Shown here: positions 16,525 through 26,528 of the stretch, piece by piece
Layout of the letters: each line of letters opens with the position of its first letter
Position numbering within the stretch: position 1 is the stretch's first letter
Assembly: GCA_963169195.1 (NCBI GenBank)
Contig: CAUJDN010000066.1
Coordinates: 147,020 to 211,019, forward strand
Direction: 5' to 3'
Length of the DNA: 64,000 nt
DNA from: Acidobacteriota bacterium
GTDB taxonomy: Bacteria; Acidobacteriota; Vicinamibacteria; Vicinamibacterales; UBA2999
Translations under genes and position numbers: made by a program
The notes under the pieces: model-generated
Databases searched by the model: none
The model's input: only the letters and a program-made list of their open reading frames with translations
Told to the model about the DNA's origin: nothing

Positions 16525-17489
16525 TCCTGGTCATTGCGGAGCAGAAGGACGGCTGGCTCAATCGTGCCAGCTGGGAGGCCATCGCCGCGGCCCAGCACCT
16601 CTCCGCCGGCAGCGTGCCGGTGAAGGTAGCGGTCTTCGGCAGCGAGGTCAGTGGCGTCGCGGGCGATCTGGCCGCCGCTGCCGTGGCCGAGGTGCTGAGC
16701 GTGGACCAGCCCGTCCTGGGCCGCTACACGGCCGATGCGTTCGTGCATGCGGCCGCCGCCCTTGTTGCGGCGCAGGCCCCGGCGCACGTCGTCCTCGCCC
16801 ATACCTACCAGACGCGCGACTTTGCGCCCGTGCTGGCGGCGCGCCTGGACCGCGCGCTCGTGACCGACGTCATCGCCATCCGCTCCACCGGTGGAGCGAT
16901 CGCCTTCGCCCGCCCGATGTTCCAGGGCAAGCTGGTCGCCGACGTGGTGCTGGAGGGGCCGGCGCCGCACCTGGTGACGGTCCAGATCGGGGCGTTTCGC
17001 GCGGATGCCGTGCAGAAGGGCGCGGCAGCCGCGCCGGTGTCCGCGGCCGGCGTGACCGTCGATGCGTCGGTAGTGCGGCAGTCCCCGGAGGCCCCTTTTC
17101 AGGAGGCCAAGCAGGCCGTGGACCTCTCGCAGGCCGAGCGCATCGTCGCCGTTGGCCGCGGGATCAAGTCACAGGAGAATGTCGCCGTGGCTCAGCAGCT
17201 GGCCGAGGCCTTCGGCGCTGAACTCGCCGCCTCGCGGCCCATCTGCGACAACGGCTGGCTGCCGATGGAGCGCCAGATCGGCAGCTCGGGCCAGACCGTG
17301 GCGCCCAAACTGTACGTGGCGCTCGGCATTTCGGGAGCGATTCAGCACCTCGTCGGCATGAAGGGTTCCCGCACCATCGTGGCGATCAACAAGGACGCCG
17401 AGGCGCCCATCTTCGAGATCGCGGACTATGGCATCGCCGGCGACCTGTTCGAGGTGGTACCGGCGCTGATAGAAGAGCTGAAGAAGTAG
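16521..17489 (+). CDS. etfA: Electron transfer flavoprotein subunit alpha
   Basis: EtfA binds the FAD of the flavoprotein. The 322-residue protein starts at a GTG overlapping the etfB stop (GTGA). Its C-terminal FAD domain is clear: 'VGRGIKSQENV', 'ASRPICDNGWLPMERQIGSSGQTV' (broken here by family variation), 'LYVALGISGAIQHLVGMKGS' and 'IVAINKDAEAPIFEIADYGIAGDLFEVVP'. The SGQTV and SGAIQH parts contact the flavin. It precedes ETF:quinone oxidoreductase, so donor and acceptor are encoded together. Confidence 0.95.
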   Translation: MILVIAEQKDGWLNRASWEAIAAAQHLSAGSVPVKVAVFGSEVSGVAGDLAAAAVAEVLSVDQPVLGRYTADAFVHAAAALVAAQAPAHVVLAHTYQTRDFAPVLAARLDRALVTDVIAIRSTGGAIAFARPMFQGKLVADVVLEGPAPHLVTVQIGAFRADAVQKGAAAAPVSAAGVTVDASVVRQSPEAPFQEAKQAVDLSQAERIVAVGRGIKSQENVAVAQQLAEAFGAELAASRPICDNGWLPMERQIGSSGQTVAPKLYVALGISGAIQHLVGMKGSRTIVAINKDAEAPIFEIADYGIAGDLFEVVPALIEELKK

Positions 17490-17537
17490 CCTCGAGGTCT
17501 TGAGGTCCAGGACCCCAACAAGCCCCCAAGACCCCAT

Positions 17538-17561
17538 GACCTCAGGACCTCAGGACCTCAG
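17538..17561 (+). repeat. Three octamers GACCTCAG between etfA and etfQO
   Basis: Three exact copies of GACCTCAG, followed by a partial GACTTC, stand directly before the ETF-QO start at 17570. The 50 bases before it are made of related words (GAGGTC, AGGTCCAG, AGGACCCC). This fills the whole gap and leaves no Shine-Dalgarno site. Confidence 0.85.
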
Positions 17562-17569
17562 GACTTCCC

Positions 17570-19231
17570 ATGGACCGAGAAACCCTTGAAGTCGATGTCC
17601 TGATCGCAGGCGGCGGACCCGGCGGGCTCTCTGCGGCGCTGCGCCTGGCCCAACTGCAGAAGGAGAAGGGCGGCGAGCCGCTCTCGGTGGCCGTGATCGA
17701 GAAGGCCCGCGAGGCTGGCGCCCACCAGTTGTCCGGTGCGCTGCTCGACCCTTCCGCCCTTCGCGACCTGGTTCCCGACTTCCAGGCGAAAGGAGTTCCC
17801 CTGGCCTCGGAGGTGACCGGGGACAACATCTACTTCCTGACGCCGAAGAGGAAGCTGCGGCTGCCCATCGCGCCCCCGCCGTTCCGGAATCACGGCAATT
17901 ACATCATCTCGCTCAACCAGTTCACGAAGTGGCTCGCAGGGCAGGTGGAGGCCGAGGGCATCGACGTGTTCTGGGGGTTCGCAGGCCAGTCGGTGCTCTT
18001 CGACGGGGACCGTGTCAACGGCGTGCGCACTGGCGATCGCGGGATCGGCAAGGACGGGCAGCCCCGGGGCTCGTTCGAGCCGGGCGCCGACATTCATGCG
18101 AAGGTCACGATCTTCGCTGACGGCGTGCGCGGGCATCTCACGAAGGAGCTGATGCGCACGCTGCAGCTTGGCAACCACGTCCACCCGGCCCAGTTCGCCG
18201 TCGGGTTGAAGGAGCTCTGGGAGATCCCGACGGACCGGCTGGCACCGGGGACCGTCATCCACACGCTGGGCTATCCCCTGCGGCAGGAGGAGTTCGGCGG
18301 CAGCTGGCTCTACGCGATGCCGGACGGGAAGCTGTCGATCGGGTTCGTCGTCGGACTGGACTACCGGGATCCCCTGTTCGACCCGCACGCGGCGTTCCAG
18401 CGCTTCAAACTGCACCCGTTCATCTCGGGCATCCTCGAGGGCGGGCAGATGGTGCGCTATGGCGCGAAGGCGCTGCCGGAAGGGGGATGGAACACCCAGC
18501 CTCGCCTCTTCATGGACGGCGGCCTCATCGTGGGCGACGCGGCGAACTTCGTGAACTCGATGCGGCTGAAGGGTATTCACCTGGCCATGCGCAGCGGCAT
18601 GCTGGCCGCCGAGGCCGCGTTCGACGCGGTGCGTGCCGGTGACACGTCGGCCCACGCCCTTCAGCGCTACGCGGCGCTGGTGGAAGGGAGCGCGATCAGG
18701 ACCGAGCTCCATCCTGTCCGGAACGTGCACCAGGCCTTTGGCGCGGGGCTCTATGCCGGGAGCGCCTTCGCCGGGTTCGCCATGCTCACCGGCGGACGGC
18801 TCGTGGGGCGCGACTTCCACGGGCACCATGGCCACACCCGGATGCGGAGGCTGGAGGCCTACTACGGCATGGCCAGGCGCGACATCCTGACGGGCTCGAA
18901 TGCCGTGGTCCCGGATCGGAAGATCACGTTCGACAAGCTCACGAGCGTACACTACTCCGGCACGCACCACGACGAGGACCAGCCGGCGCACCTGCTGGTC
19001 CACACGGACGTCTGTCACTCGATCTGCGGCGCGGAGTACGGCTACCCCTGCGTGCGGTTCTGCCCGGCAGGCGTGTACGAGATGACGGACGACGGCCGGG
19101 GCGGGCGCCGCCTGCAGATCAACGCGTCGAACTGCGTCCACTGCAAGACGTGCGACATCATGGACCCGTACGGCGTCATCACCTGGGTGGCGCCGGAGGG
19201 CGGGGAGGGGCCGCAGTACGACGGGATGTAG
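17570..19231 (+). CDS. Electron transfer flavoprotein:quinone oxidoreductase
   Basis: ETF-QO moves electrons from reduced ETF to the membrane quinone, here probably menaquinone. The 553-residue protein has the N-terminal FAD motif 'VLIAGGGPGGLSAALRL' at residues 10-26, the 'AGAHQLSGALLDP' block near 49, a membrane-facing middle part, and a C-terminal 4Fe-4S domain with 'CHSICGAEYGYPCVRFCPAGVYE' (broken by spacing) and 'NCVHCKTCDIMDP'. The cluster cysteines are complete. Together with etfBA it forms a three-gene unit for feeding beta-oxidation electrons into the respiratory chain. Confidence 0.94.
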   Translation: MDRETLEVDVLIAGGGPGGLSAALRLAQLQKEKGGEPLSVAVIEKAREAGAHQLSGALLDPSALRDLVPDFQAKGVPLASEVTGDNIYFLTPKRKLRLPIAPPPFRNHGNYIISLNQFTKWLAGQVEAEGIDVFWGFAGQSVLFDGDRVNGVRTGDRGIGKDGQPRGSFEPGADIHAKVTIFADGVRGHLTKELMRTLQLGNHVHPAQFAVGLKELWEIPTDRLAPGTVIHTLGYPLRQEEFGGSWLYAMPDGKLSIGFVVGLDYRDPLFDPHAAFQRFKLHPFISGILEGGQMVRYGAKALPEGGWNTQPRLFMDGGLIVGDAANFVNSMRLKGIHLAMRSGMLAAEAAFDAVRAGDTSAHALQRYAALVEGSAIRTELHPVRNVHQAFGAGLYAGSAFAGFAMLTGGRLVGRDFHGHHGHTRMRRLEAYYGMARRDILTGSNAVVPDRKITFDKLTSVHYSGTHHDEDQPAHLLVHTDVCHSICGAEYGYPCVRFCPAGVYEMTDDGRGGRRLQINASNCVHCKTCDIMDPYGVITWVAPEGGEGPQYDGM

Positions 19232-19244
19232 CGGCGGCCGGGGC

Positions 19245-20147
19245 TCAGGCCGTGGTCGCGTCGCGCTCGCGCCGGGTTGACTCTTCCTCGACGAGGCGCA
19301 GCAAGTACTGGCCGTACTGGTTGGACGCCATGCGGCGCGCCAACCGCACGACGTCCTCGGCGCTGATGTAGCCCATCCGATAGGCCACCTCCTCAGGGCA
19401 GGCCACTTTGAGCCCCTGCCGCTCCTCGATGGCCTGGATGAACATGGAGGCCTGGAGCAGCGCGTCGTGCGCGCCGGTGTCGAGCCACGCGATGCCGCGG
19501 CCGAGCATTTCCACCCGCAGGTGCCCGCGCCGCAGGTATTCTCGGTTCACGTCGGTGATCTCCAGCTCGCCGCGGGCCGACGGCTTCAGCCCGGCAGCGA
19601 TCTCGAGCACGTCGTTGTCGTAGAAGTACAGTCCCGTCACCGCCCACGGCGAGCGCGGTTCCCTGGGCTTCTCCTCGAGCGCCAGGGCGCGACCGGCCTC
19701 GTCGAATTCCACCACGCCGTATCGCTCGGGATCCTTCACGCGATAGGCGAACACGGTGGCACCCTGTCGGGGCGTCGCGGCCCGACTGACGATGTCGGAG
19801 AGGCCGTGGCCGTAGAAGATGTTGTCGCCGAGCGCGAGCGCCGCAGCATCGTCGGCGATGAACTCCCGGCCGATGATGAACGCCTGGGCCAGCCCGCCAG
19901 GGTGTGGCTGAGCGGCGTACGACAGACGGAGCCCGAACTGGCTGCCCTCACCCAGCACCCGCTGGAAGCTGGCCTGATCCTCCGGGGTCGTGATGATGAG
20001 GATGTCCCGCAGCCCCGCCAGCATGAGTGTGGTCAGCGGGTAGTAGATCATCGGCTTGTCGTACACCGGCATCAGCTGCTTGCTGACGGCGAGTGTGAGA
20101 GGGTGCAGGCGCGTGCCCGCACCACCGGCCAGGATGATCCCTTTCAT
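19245..20147 (-). CDS. rmlA: Glucose-1-phosphate thymidylyltransferase
   Basis: RmlA couples dTTP and glucose 1-phosphate to dTDP-glucose, the entry to dTDP-rhamnose for surface polysaccharides. The 300-residue protein has '[17 protein letters not shown]' and '[17 protein letters not shown]' at the N-terminus, the metal/substrate '[10 protein letters not shown]' near residue 105, 'VVEFDE' and 'ITDVNREYL', and '[14 protein letters not shown]'. The ATG at 20147 lies eight bases after a TAGAAT box and begins one residue before the canonical KGI. No other rml genes are near. It is convergent with ETF-QO (13 bases). Confidence 0.94.
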   Translation of the reverse strand: MKGIILAGGAGTRLHPLTLAVSKQLMPVYDKPMIYYPLTTLMLAGLRDILIITTPEDQASFQRVLGEGSQFGLRLSYAAQPHPGGLAQAFIIGREFIADDAAALALGDNIFYGHGLSDIVSRAATPRQGATVFAYRVKDPERYGVVEFDEAGRALALEEKPREPRSPWAVTGLYFYDNDVLEIAAGLKPSARGELEITDVNREYLRRGHLRVEMLGRGIAWLDTGAHDALLQASMFIQAIEERQGLKVACPEEVAYRMGYISAEDVVRLARRMASNQYGQYLLRLVEEESTRRERDATTA

Positions 20148-20155
20148 CAGTGGCA

Positions 20156-20161
20156 ATTCTA
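20156..20161 (-). promoter_or_regulatory. -10 box (TAGAAT) of rmlA
   Basis: On the minus strand TAGAAT ends eight bases before the rmlA ATG, with no Shine-Dalgarno site between, so the message is probably leaderless or nearly so. It is back to back with the acyltransferase promoter. Confidence 0.5.
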
Positions 20162-20208
20162 GCCGATTGGCCGGCGCCGGCGGGCGGGAGGGCGACCATG
20201 GTCTGTGG

Positions 20209-20214
20209 TGTAAT
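20209..20214 (+). promoter_or_regulatory. Possible -10 box (TGTAAT) of the acyltransferase gene
   Basis: TGTAAT ends eight bases before the GTG at 20223. It follows the same short-spacing pattern as the other units, but the hexamer is a weaker match and no -35 is visible. Confidence 0.35.
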
Positions 20215-20222
20215 TCAGGCGG

Positions 20223-20933
20223 GTGGCACACGAGGAGCATCGACTGGACGCGGCCCCGGCCTGGCAGGTGTCGTGGCGGAAGCGGGTGGAGGTGGCGGTC
20301 ATCGCCGGCCTGGCCACCCCGCTGCTGCGGCTGCTGAGCGCCACGTGGCGCTGGCGAGTGGAGGGCGAGGAACGCATCCGGGAGGCCGAGCGCGCCGGTG
20401 GACACGGCATTCACGCCTTCTGGCACGGCCGCATCCTCCACGGGACGTCTCACTTCCGCCACCGCGGCATCATGGCCATCACCAGCGAGAATTTCGACGG
20501 CGAGTGGATCGCGCGCATCATCCGCCGGTTCGGGTTCGCCACGGCGCGCGGATCCACCTCGCGCGGCGCCCGCAAGGTCCTGCTGCAGCTGGTCCGCGAC
20601 GCACGGGCGCATCCGACGGCGTTCACCGTTGACGGACCGCGTGGCCCGGCCCAGGTGGCGCAGCCGGGTGCCGTCTGGCTGTCGAAGGCCACGGGCAATC
20701 CCGTGATTCCGTTCCACGCCGAAGCGGCGCGACACTGGTCGATGCGGAGCTGGGACCGCACGCAGATCCCGAAGCCCTTCACGATGGTCGCTCTCGTCAT
20801 CGGCGAGCCCTTCGTCGTCCCGCCCGATGCCGATGACCAGACACTCGAGCGGTACCGGCAGCGACTGGAACGCGAATTGGGCGCCGCCGAGGCCCGATGC
20901 CACGAGTTGCTCAACGCGGACGGACGCAGGTGA
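20223..20933 (+). CDS. Lysophospholipid acyltransferase family protein (DUF374)
   Basis: A 236-residue membrane-associated acyltransferase of the DUF374 branch of the LPLAT superfamily. The catalytic-type histidine block '[12 protein letters not shown]' is near residue 63, followed by '[18 protein letters not shown]' and '[19 protein letters not shown]'. The acceptor-side block '[30 protein letters not shown]' (in two parts around residue 140) is typical. Members are thought to acylate a lipid A or phospholipid acceptor; some are fused to or placed near Kdo transferases. An N-terminal hydrophobic segment at about residues 23-40 anchors it. The substrate is not known. Confidence 0.83.
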   Translation: MAHEEHRLDAAPAWQVSWRKRVEVAVIAGLATPLLRLLSATWRWRVEGEERIREAERAGGHGIHAFWHGRILHGTSHFRHRGIMAITSENFDGEWIARIIRRFGFATARGSTSRGARKVLLQLVRDARAHPTAFTVDGPRGPAQVAQPGAVWLSKATGNPVIPFHAEAARHWSMRSWDRTQIPKPFTMVALVIGEPFVVPPDADDQTLERYRQRLERELGAAEARCHELLNADGRR

Positions 20934-21040
20934 ACGCCGGACGATGACGGGCCGCCGATGACGCAGACGACTCAGATGGAAGGCTGGGGTTTCGGATTGG
21001 CCGGAACGTTCAGGGGAGCACTCCGAAAGGGCGTCGAGCG

Positions 21041-21964
21041 ATGCTGACTGTGATCTTCTCCCCTCGTTTCGCCGATCACCTGACGCCCCCCGGTCATCCC
21101 GAGCGGCCGGAGCGCGCCACGGCCATGGCGGCGGTCGTGGGACGGTTTCGCGCGGCCGGCGGCCGGATGGTCGAGCCGCGCTCGGCCGCCGATGAGGACC
21201 TGCTGCGTGTGCACACGCGCGGGCACGTGGCGGCCATGGCGGGCACACGGGGCCGGGCGGTGATGCTGGACGCCGACACCTTCACCTCGCCCCACTCCGA
21301 GGAGGTGGCTCGCCTGGCCGCCGGGGCCGTGCTCGCCGCGGTGGATATCGCCATGGACGGCCCGGCCGGTTCCAGGGCGCTGGCCGTCGTGCGGCCGCCG
21401 GGGCATCACGCCGAGGCGGATCGCGCGATGGGGTTCTGCCTCTACAACAATGTTGCCGTCGGGGCCGCCTATGCGCGGGCGCGCGGCGCCGGGCGCGTGG
21501 CCATCGTGGATTACGACGTGCACCATGGCAACGGCACGCAGTGGACGTTCTACGAGGACCCGGCCGTCCTGTACATCTCCTCGCACCAGTACCCGTACTA
21601 CCCGGGCACCGGCGCGGCTGACGAGACCGGGAGGGGCGCGGGCCTCGGCTGCACCTTGAATCTTCCCCTGGAGGCCGGGGCCGGGGACCGGGACGTGATC
21701 CTCCGCTACGAGCGCGAGGCGCTGCCGAAGCTGGAGTGGTTCGAGCCCGACCTGCTGATGGTCTCGGCGGGCTTCGACGCGCACGAGCGCGATCCGCTCG
21801 CGGGCTGCCGGATGACGACGGGCGGCTACCGGCAGCTGACGGCACTGCTCGTCGGCGCCGCGGATCGGCTGTGCGCGGGGCGGATGGTGCTCGCGACCGA
21901 AGGCGGCTACGACCTCGCGGCCCTCACGGCGTGTCTCGACGCCGTGATCGACGCCTGTCGATAG
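21041..21964 (+). CDS. Histone deacetylase/AcuC/acetylpolyamine amidohydrolase family protein
   Basis: A 307-residue zinc-dependent deacetylase of the arginase/deacetylase fold. The signatures are '[11 protein letters not shown]' near residue 20, the tandem histidines '[11 protein letters not shown]', the zinc ligands in '[13 protein letters not shown]' (D and H) and '[14 protein letters not shown]', and the terminal 'EGGYDL'. The catalytic tyrosine is replaced or displaced in many bacterial members, and here the last block reads E-G-G-Y-D, which keeps it. Substrates in bacteria include acetyl-lysine on acetyl-CoA synthetase and acetylpolyamines. Genome context (acyltransferase, leuS) gives no further clue. 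Confidence 0.88.
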   Translation: MLTVIFSPRFADHLTPPGHPERPERATAMAAVVGRFRAAGGRMVEPRSAADEDLLRVHTRGHVAAMAGTRGRAVMLDADTFTSPHSEEVARLAAGAVLAAVDIAMDGPAGSRALAVVRPPGHHAEADRAMGFCLYNNVAVGAAYARARGAGRVAIVDYDVHHGNGTQWTFYEDPAVLYISSHQYPYYPGTGAADETGRGAGLGCTLNLPLEAGAGDRDVILRYEREALPKLEWFEPDLLMVSAGFDAHERDPLAGCRMTTGGYRQLTALLVGAADRLCAGRMVLATEGGYDLAALTACLDAVIDACR

Positions 21965-22066
21965 TCGACAGGGGGCGTTCGTGCCGTGCGTCTCGCCCTT
22001 TGTGTCGTCCCGGTTCCCTCGGCGTTGCAGTATCCTTAAGGGATCATCCACCCCGAGAGACGAGAC

Positions 22067-24550
22067 GTGTCCGACTACCATCCGCAGGATCTCGACCGCA
22101 AGTGGCAGGCCCGCTGGGCCGAGACGGAGGCGTTCGAGGTCACCGAAGATCCCGGCAAGCCCAAGTTCTACTGCCTCGAGATGTTCGCGTACCCGTCCGG
22201 GCACGCCCACGTCGGGCACGTGCGCAACTACATCATCGGCGACGTGGTGGCCCGCCTGAAGCGCCTGCAGGGATTCAACGTGCTCCACCCGTTCGGGTGG
22301 GATGCCTTCGGCCTGCCGGCCGAGAACGCGGCCATCAAGAGCGGCATCCACCCCGAGGCATCCACGCTCGGGAATATCGCCCACATGAAGGGGCAGCTGC
22401 AGCGGCTGGGCATCAGCTATGCGTGGGGGCGTGAGCTGGCCACGTGCCTGCCTGACTACTACCGCTGGAACCAGTGGCTCTTCACGCGGATGTTCGACCG
22501 CGGCCTCGCCTACCGGCGCCGCTCCACCGTGAACTGGTGCCCCGTGGACAACACCGTCCTCGCCAACGAGCAGGTGGTCGAGGGCGCGTGCTGGCGCTGC
22601 GGCACGCCCGTGGAGCAGAAGGACCTGGAGCAGTGGTTCTTCCGCATCACGGCCTACGCGGACGACCTGCTCGCGCGCGCCGACACGCTGTCGCAGTGGC
22701 CCGAGAAGGTCCTGACGATGCAGCGGAACTGGATCGGCCGGTCCGAGGGTGCGCGCGTGACGTTCGCGCTGGCAGACCGCGCCGGCGGCATCGACGTCTT
22801 CACCACGCGCATCGACACGATCTACGGGTCGACGTTCGTGTTGCTGGGGCCCGAGCACCCGCTGGTGGCACCCTTTGCCGATGCCTCGGACGACCCGGCG
22901 ACGTTCCGCGCGCAGGTGGCTCGCTTTCGCGGCCAGGACCGCTCCGCGCGCATCAGCGGCGAGGTGGAGAAGGAAGGGTTCTTCACCGGGCAGTTCGCCG
23001 TGAACCCGTTCACCCGCGCGCGGGTGCCCATCTGGGTCGCCAACTTCGTGCTGGGGGAGTACGGCACCGGCGCCGTGATGGGCGTGCCGTTTGGCGACCA
23101 GCGCGACTTCGAGTTCGCGCGCAAGTACAACCTGCCCGTCGTGGCGGTCATCCGGCCCGTGGATGGAGACATGCCGGACGTGGACCAGATGACCGAGTCC
23201 CGGCCCGAGGAGGGCGTGCTCGTGAATTCGGGGCCGTACAACGGCCTGCCGTCTGCCGAGGCGCGCCGCCGCCTGACCGCGGAGGCCGAGGCGCGGGGCA
23301 TCGGCGAGGGCACCGTCCAGTTCCGGCTGAAGGACTGGGGCATCTCACGCCAGCGCTACTGGGGCACGCCCATCCCGATGGTTCACTGTCCCGCCTGCGG
23401 CGTGGTGCCCGTGCCGGACGACCAGCTGCCCGTGACGCTGCCGAAGGTCGCGCAGTTCACCGGGCGGGGCGACTCGCCGCTGGCGGGCATCCCGGAGTTC
23501 GTCAACGTCGCGTGCCCGAGGTGCGGCGGCGCCGCCCGCCGCGAGACCGACACGATGGACACGTTCGTGGACTCCTCGTGGTACTTCTACCGCTTCGCCG
23601 ACGCGCACAACGACCGGCTCCCGTTCGATCCGGAGAAGGTCGGGTACTGGTGCCCGGTGGACTTCTACAGCGGCGGGGTGGAGCACGCCATCCTCCACCT
23701 GATCTACTCGCGCTTCTTCGCGCGCGTGTTCCGCGAGCTCGGCATGGTGGACCACGACGAGCCGTTCACGCACCTGCTCACCCAGGGCATGGTGCTGAAG
23801 GATGGCGCGGTGATGTCCAAGTCGAAGGGCAACGTCGTCGATCCCGACACGATGCTGCAGAAGGTCGGCGCCGACGCGCTGCGTCTGTACGTCATGTTCG
23901 TGGCGCCGCCCGAGAAGGAGGTGGAATGGACCGACGCCGGCCTCGAGGGCAGCTACCGCTGGCTGGCCCGCGTGTGGCGGCTGGCCGAGCAGTGGCGGGG
24001 CGACGCCGTCGGGAGTCGGCCGATCGATCACACCTCGCTGTCGGCGGACGAGCGGGCCATCCGGCGCAAGACCCACGACACGATCCGCCGCGTCACTCAG
24101 GACATCGACGTCCGCAAGCAGATGAACACGGCCGTCTCGGCGATGATGGAGCTCGTGAACGATCTCTACGCCTTCACGGACCGGGGCGCGCGCACCGCGC
24201 AGGCGTCCCTGGTCGTGCGGGAGGCCATCGAATCGCTCGTCCTGATGATGTCGCCGTTTGCACCCCACACCGGCGAGGAGCTGTGGGAGCGCTACGGCCA
24301 CCAGGGCGGACTGGCGGCGGCCGGCTGGCCTGTGTACGATCCGGGGATTGCGAAGGCCGAAGAGGTCGTCATCCCCGTTCAGGTGAATGGCAAGGTCAGG
24401 GGGCGGATTTCCGCCGCGCCGGACGCCAGCGAGGCCGAGCTGCAGGCGCTGGCCCTGGCCGACGGGTCCGTACAGTCGCACATCCAGGGCCGGGACGTCA
24501 CGAAGGTGGTCGTGGCGAAGGGACGCCTGGTGTCAATCGTCGCCAGGTAG
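22067..24550 (+). CDS. leuS: Leucyl-tRNA synthetase
   Basis: Class I synthetase of 827 residues. The HIGH motif is present as '[10 protein letters not shown]' near residues 43-52, the KMSKS motif as 'VMSKSKGN' near 583, and the long inserted editing domain CP1 lies between, with '[21 protein letters not shown]'-type sequence (broken) near 245-265 and the editing-site aspartate in '[14 protein letters not shown]'. The '[21 protein letters not shown]' block is a LeuS hallmark. The start is a GTG at 22067 with only a weak purine stretch upstream. It is followed by lptE with a 41-base gap. Confidence 0.95.
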   Translation: MSDYHPQDLDRKWQARWAETEAFEVTEDPGKPKFYCLEMFAYPSGHAHVGHVRNYIIGDVVARLKRLQGFNVLHPFGWDAFGLPAENAAIKSGIHPEASTLGNIAHMKGQLQRLGISYAWGRELATCLPDYYRWNQWLFTRMFDRGLAYRRRSTVNWCPVDNTVLANEQVVEGACWRCGTPVEQKDLEQWFFRITAYADDLLARADTLSQWPEKVLTMQRNWIGRSEGARVTFALADRAGGIDVFTTRIDTIYGSTFVLLGPEHPLVAPFADASDDPATFRAQVARFRGQDRSARISGEVEKEGFFTGQFAVNPFTRARVPIWVANFVLGEYGTGAVMGVPFGDQRDFEFARKYNLPVVAVIRPVDGDMPDVDQMTESRPEEGVLVNSGPYNGLPSAEARRRLTAEAEARGIGEGTVQFRLKDWGISRQRYWGTPIPMVHCPACGVVPVPDDQLPVTLPKVAQFTGRGDSPLAGIPEFVNVACPRCGGAARRETDTMDTFVDSSWYFYRFADAHNDRLPFDPEKVGYWCPVDFYSGGVEHAILHLIYSRFFARVFRELGMVDHDEPFTHLLTQGMVLKDGAVMSKSKGNVVDPDTMLQKVGADALRLYVMFVAPPEKEVEWTDAGLEGSYRWLARVWRLAEQWRGDAVGSRPIDHTSLSADERAIRRKTHDTIRRVTQDIDVRKQMNTAVSAMMELVNDLYAFTDRGARTAQASLVVREAIESLVLMMSPFAPHTGEELWERYGHQGGLAAAGWPVYDPGIAKAEEVVIPVQVNGKVRGRISAAPDASEAELQALALADGSVQSHIQGRDVTKVVVAKGRLVSIVAR

Positions 24551-24591
24551 TCGGGTTCTGGCATTCGAAGGGTTCGGAGGGTTCGCGCGCG

Positions 24592-25134
24592 ATGTCGATG
24601 GTGAGCAGGCGGGCGGTGCTGGCGCTGCTGCCGGCGCTCGGGGCGGTGGGGTGCGGATACACCCTCGCCGGGCGGGGCTCGTTCCTGCCGTCGTACATCC
24701 GCAGCATCGGCATCCCGGCCTTCGGCAATACGACGCCGTACCAGACGGTGGAGCAGGTGTTCACCGAGAAGGTGCGCATCGAGTTCCAGAGCCGGGGCCA
24801 GTACTCGGTGGTGCCCGCCGACACCGGCGTGGACGGCATCGTCAGGGGCACGATCAGCGGGATCTCGGCCGCGCCGGTCGGCTTCACCGACGCCCAGCTG
24901 GCCCGGCGCTTCCGGTTCACCGTCGTCGTCGGCGTGTCGTTCGAGGACGTCAAGCAGCAGAAGGTGCTGTGGGAGAACCCCGCACTGAACTTCTCGGACG
25001 AGTACGAGCTGGCGAGTGCCTCGAGCGTCGGCCTGGATGCGTCGGCGTTCCTGGGGCAGGAGCGCGCGGCGATCGACCGCCTGTCGACGGACTTCGCCCG
25101 GTCGGTCGTGAGCGCCATCCTGGAGGCGTTCTGA
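24592..25134 (+). CDS. lptE: LPS-assembly lipoprotein LptE-like
   Basis: LptE plugs the LptD barrel that inserts lipopolysaccharide in the outer membrane. The 180-residue product has a lipoprotein signal peptide with the acceptor C21 in 'LGAVGCGYTLAGRGSFLP'; 'CGYxLxGR..LP' after the lipobox is characteristic of LptE. The following 'IRSIGIPAFGNTTPY' and 'VEQVFTEKVRIEF' also match the family. The lipobox has Val at -2 and Gly at -1, an acceptable variant. The ATG at 24592 has GGAGG eleven bases upstream; ATG 24598 is an alternative. LeuS-lptE-holA is a common gene order. Confidence 0.88.
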   Translation: MSMVSRRAVLALLPALGAVGCGYTLAGRGSFLPSYIRSIGIPAFGNTTPYQTVEQVFTEKVRIEFQSRGQYSVVPADTGVDGIVRGTISGISAAPVGFTDAQLARRFRFTVVVGVSFEDVKQQKVLWENPALNFSDEYELASASSVGLDASAFLGQERAAIDRLSTDFARSVVSAILEAF

Positions 25135-25157
25135 CCGCGCCGCTGCCGGGTCCACCC

Positions 25158-26168
25158 ATGAAGCCCGCCGAAGTCCGCGCGCAGATCGAGGCCGGCCAGA
25201 CCGGGCCGCTCTACCTGTTGGAGGGCGAGGACCTGCAGTCGCGCCACGACCTTGCCCTGGAGTTCGCGGCGCTCGTGGACGAGGGCCTCCAGGCTTTCAA
25301 CGTCGAGAGCTTCTACGCGAACGAGGCCGCCACGGCCGGCGCCCGGGATCAGATGATCGGCGCCATTCTCGCCACCGCACGGACACTGCCGATGATGACG
25401 CCCAGGCGCGTCGTCATGATTCACGAGGCCGAGCGGCTGCTCTCGCCCAGGCGGTCGAGAGACGACGAGGCCGCGGAGAAGCCCGCGCCGGATGCAGTGG
25501 CCGGTGGGCGGAAGCGCCGGATGCCGGCCACCTCGCCGACCGAGGAGCTCGAGGCCTACCTCGAGGCCCCCGAGCCCATGACCACCCTCGTCTTCGTGGC
25601 CGGTCCCCTCGACGGCAATCGCCGGCTGGTCCGGCTGCTGCGCCGGCACGCCGCCATCGTGGACTGCGGGTCGCTCGCGAGCCCGCAGGAGGCAGGCGCC
25701 TGGGTTCGAAAGCGCCTTGAGAAGGACGAGCTGCTGGTCGAGCCGAAGGCGCTGGCCCTGCTGCTCGAGGCGACGGGCCTCGGCCTGGGGCGACTCCGTG
25801 CCGAGGTCGAGAAGCTGGTGCTCTATGCCGCCGGTGACTCCACCGTGACGGAGCGGCACGTCAGGGACCTGCTGATGCCGCAGTCCGAGCCGGGCGACGG
25901 GCCCGCGGTGGGCAGGGCCATCCGGGACGGAGACGTCCGTCAGGCGCTCCACGAGCTGGCGGCGCTGATCGACGCGGGTGTCGTGCCTCAGCCCATCCTG
26001 GGGCAGATTCGCTGGGGTGCCGGACAGCTGCGCCCGGCCGATCGGGTCAGGCGCGCCCTCGACCTGGTGCTCGATATCGATCTGAAGATGAAGACCTCGG
26101 CAGGCAATCCCCGACACCTGCTGGAGCGGCTCGTGGTCGATCTCTGCGGGCGCCACCGGCGGGCCTGA
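25158..26168 (+). CDS. holA: DNA polymerase III subunit delta HolA
   Basis: The delta subunit opens the beta sliding clamp in the clamp loader. The 336-residue protein shows the expected start 'PLYLLEGEDLQSRHDLALEF', the central 'TTLVFVAGPLDGNRRLVRLLRR' and 'DAGAWVRKRL' type helix, and the C-terminal collar region ending 'HLLERLVVDLCG'. A variable basic linker at about residues 98-125 (Arg/Lys-rich, 'GGRKRRMPATSP') is longer than usual. It follows lptE, as in many Gram-negative genomes, and is convergent with rpsT. Confidence 0.9.
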   Translation: MKPAEVRAQIEAGQTGPLYLLEGEDLQSRHDLALEFAALVDEGLQAFNVESFYANEAATAGARDQMIGAILATARTLPMMTPRRVVMIHEAERLLSPRRSRDDEAAEKPAPDAVAGGRKRRMPATSPTEELEAYLEAPEPMTTLVFVAGPLDGNRRLVRLLRRHAAIVDCGSLASPQEAGAWVRKRLEKDELLVEPKALALLLEATGLGLGRLRAEVEKLVLYAAGDSTVTERHVRDLLMPQSEPGDGPAVGRAIRDGDVRQALHELAALIDAGVVPQPILGQIRWGAGQLRPADRVRRALDLVLDIDLKMKTSAGNPRHLLERLVVDLCGRHRRA

Positions 26169-26187
26169 CGCCCGCCGTGCGGGCGCG

Positions 26188-26448
26188 CTACTGCGAGAGG
26201 CGAGCCGTCAGGCGGGACTTGTACCGGGCGGCGGTGTTGCGGTGGATGATGCCCTTGGTGGCCATCTTGTCCACGAGCGACTGGGTGGCCTTCAGCAGCG
26301 CCTTCGCGGCGTCGATGTCCTTGGCGTCCAGCGCCTTCCGGATGGCCTTCAGGCCGGTGCGGAGCTTCGAGCGCAGGGCCCTGTTGTGCTCGCGCCGCTT
26401 GATGTTCTGCCGGTTGGCCTTGACGGCCGACTTCGTTCGCTTTGCCAC
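26188..26448 (-). CDS. rpsT: 30S ribosomal protein S20
   Basis: S20 is a small helical protein that binds 16S rRNA early in assembly. The 86-residue product starts with a GTG and reads 'AKRTKSAVKANRQNIKRR', then 'LRTGLKAIRKALDA' and ends 'RYKSRLTARLSQ', all typical. The gene tail-to-tail with holA is a frequent arrangement. The upstream 80 bases carry no clear promoter hexamer at the short spacing seen elsewhere. Confidence 0.95.
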   Translation of the reverse strand: MAKRTKSAVKANRQNIKRREHNRALRSKLRTGLKAIRKALDAKDIDAAKALLKATQSLVDKMATKGIIHRNTAARYKSRLTARLSQ

Positions 26449-26528
26449 GTTCTAGGACCTCGGTGTCAGTGGGGTAGTAAACACACAAGCGTAACACGAG
26501 GTGCACCCACCCCCCAAGCCCCCACGTC

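Noticed and set aside
22031..22036. TATCCT before leuS as a -10 box
   Set aside because: No -35 at 16-18 bases, 30 bases from the GTG, and it does not fit the short-spacing pattern seen elsewhere, so it was not listed.
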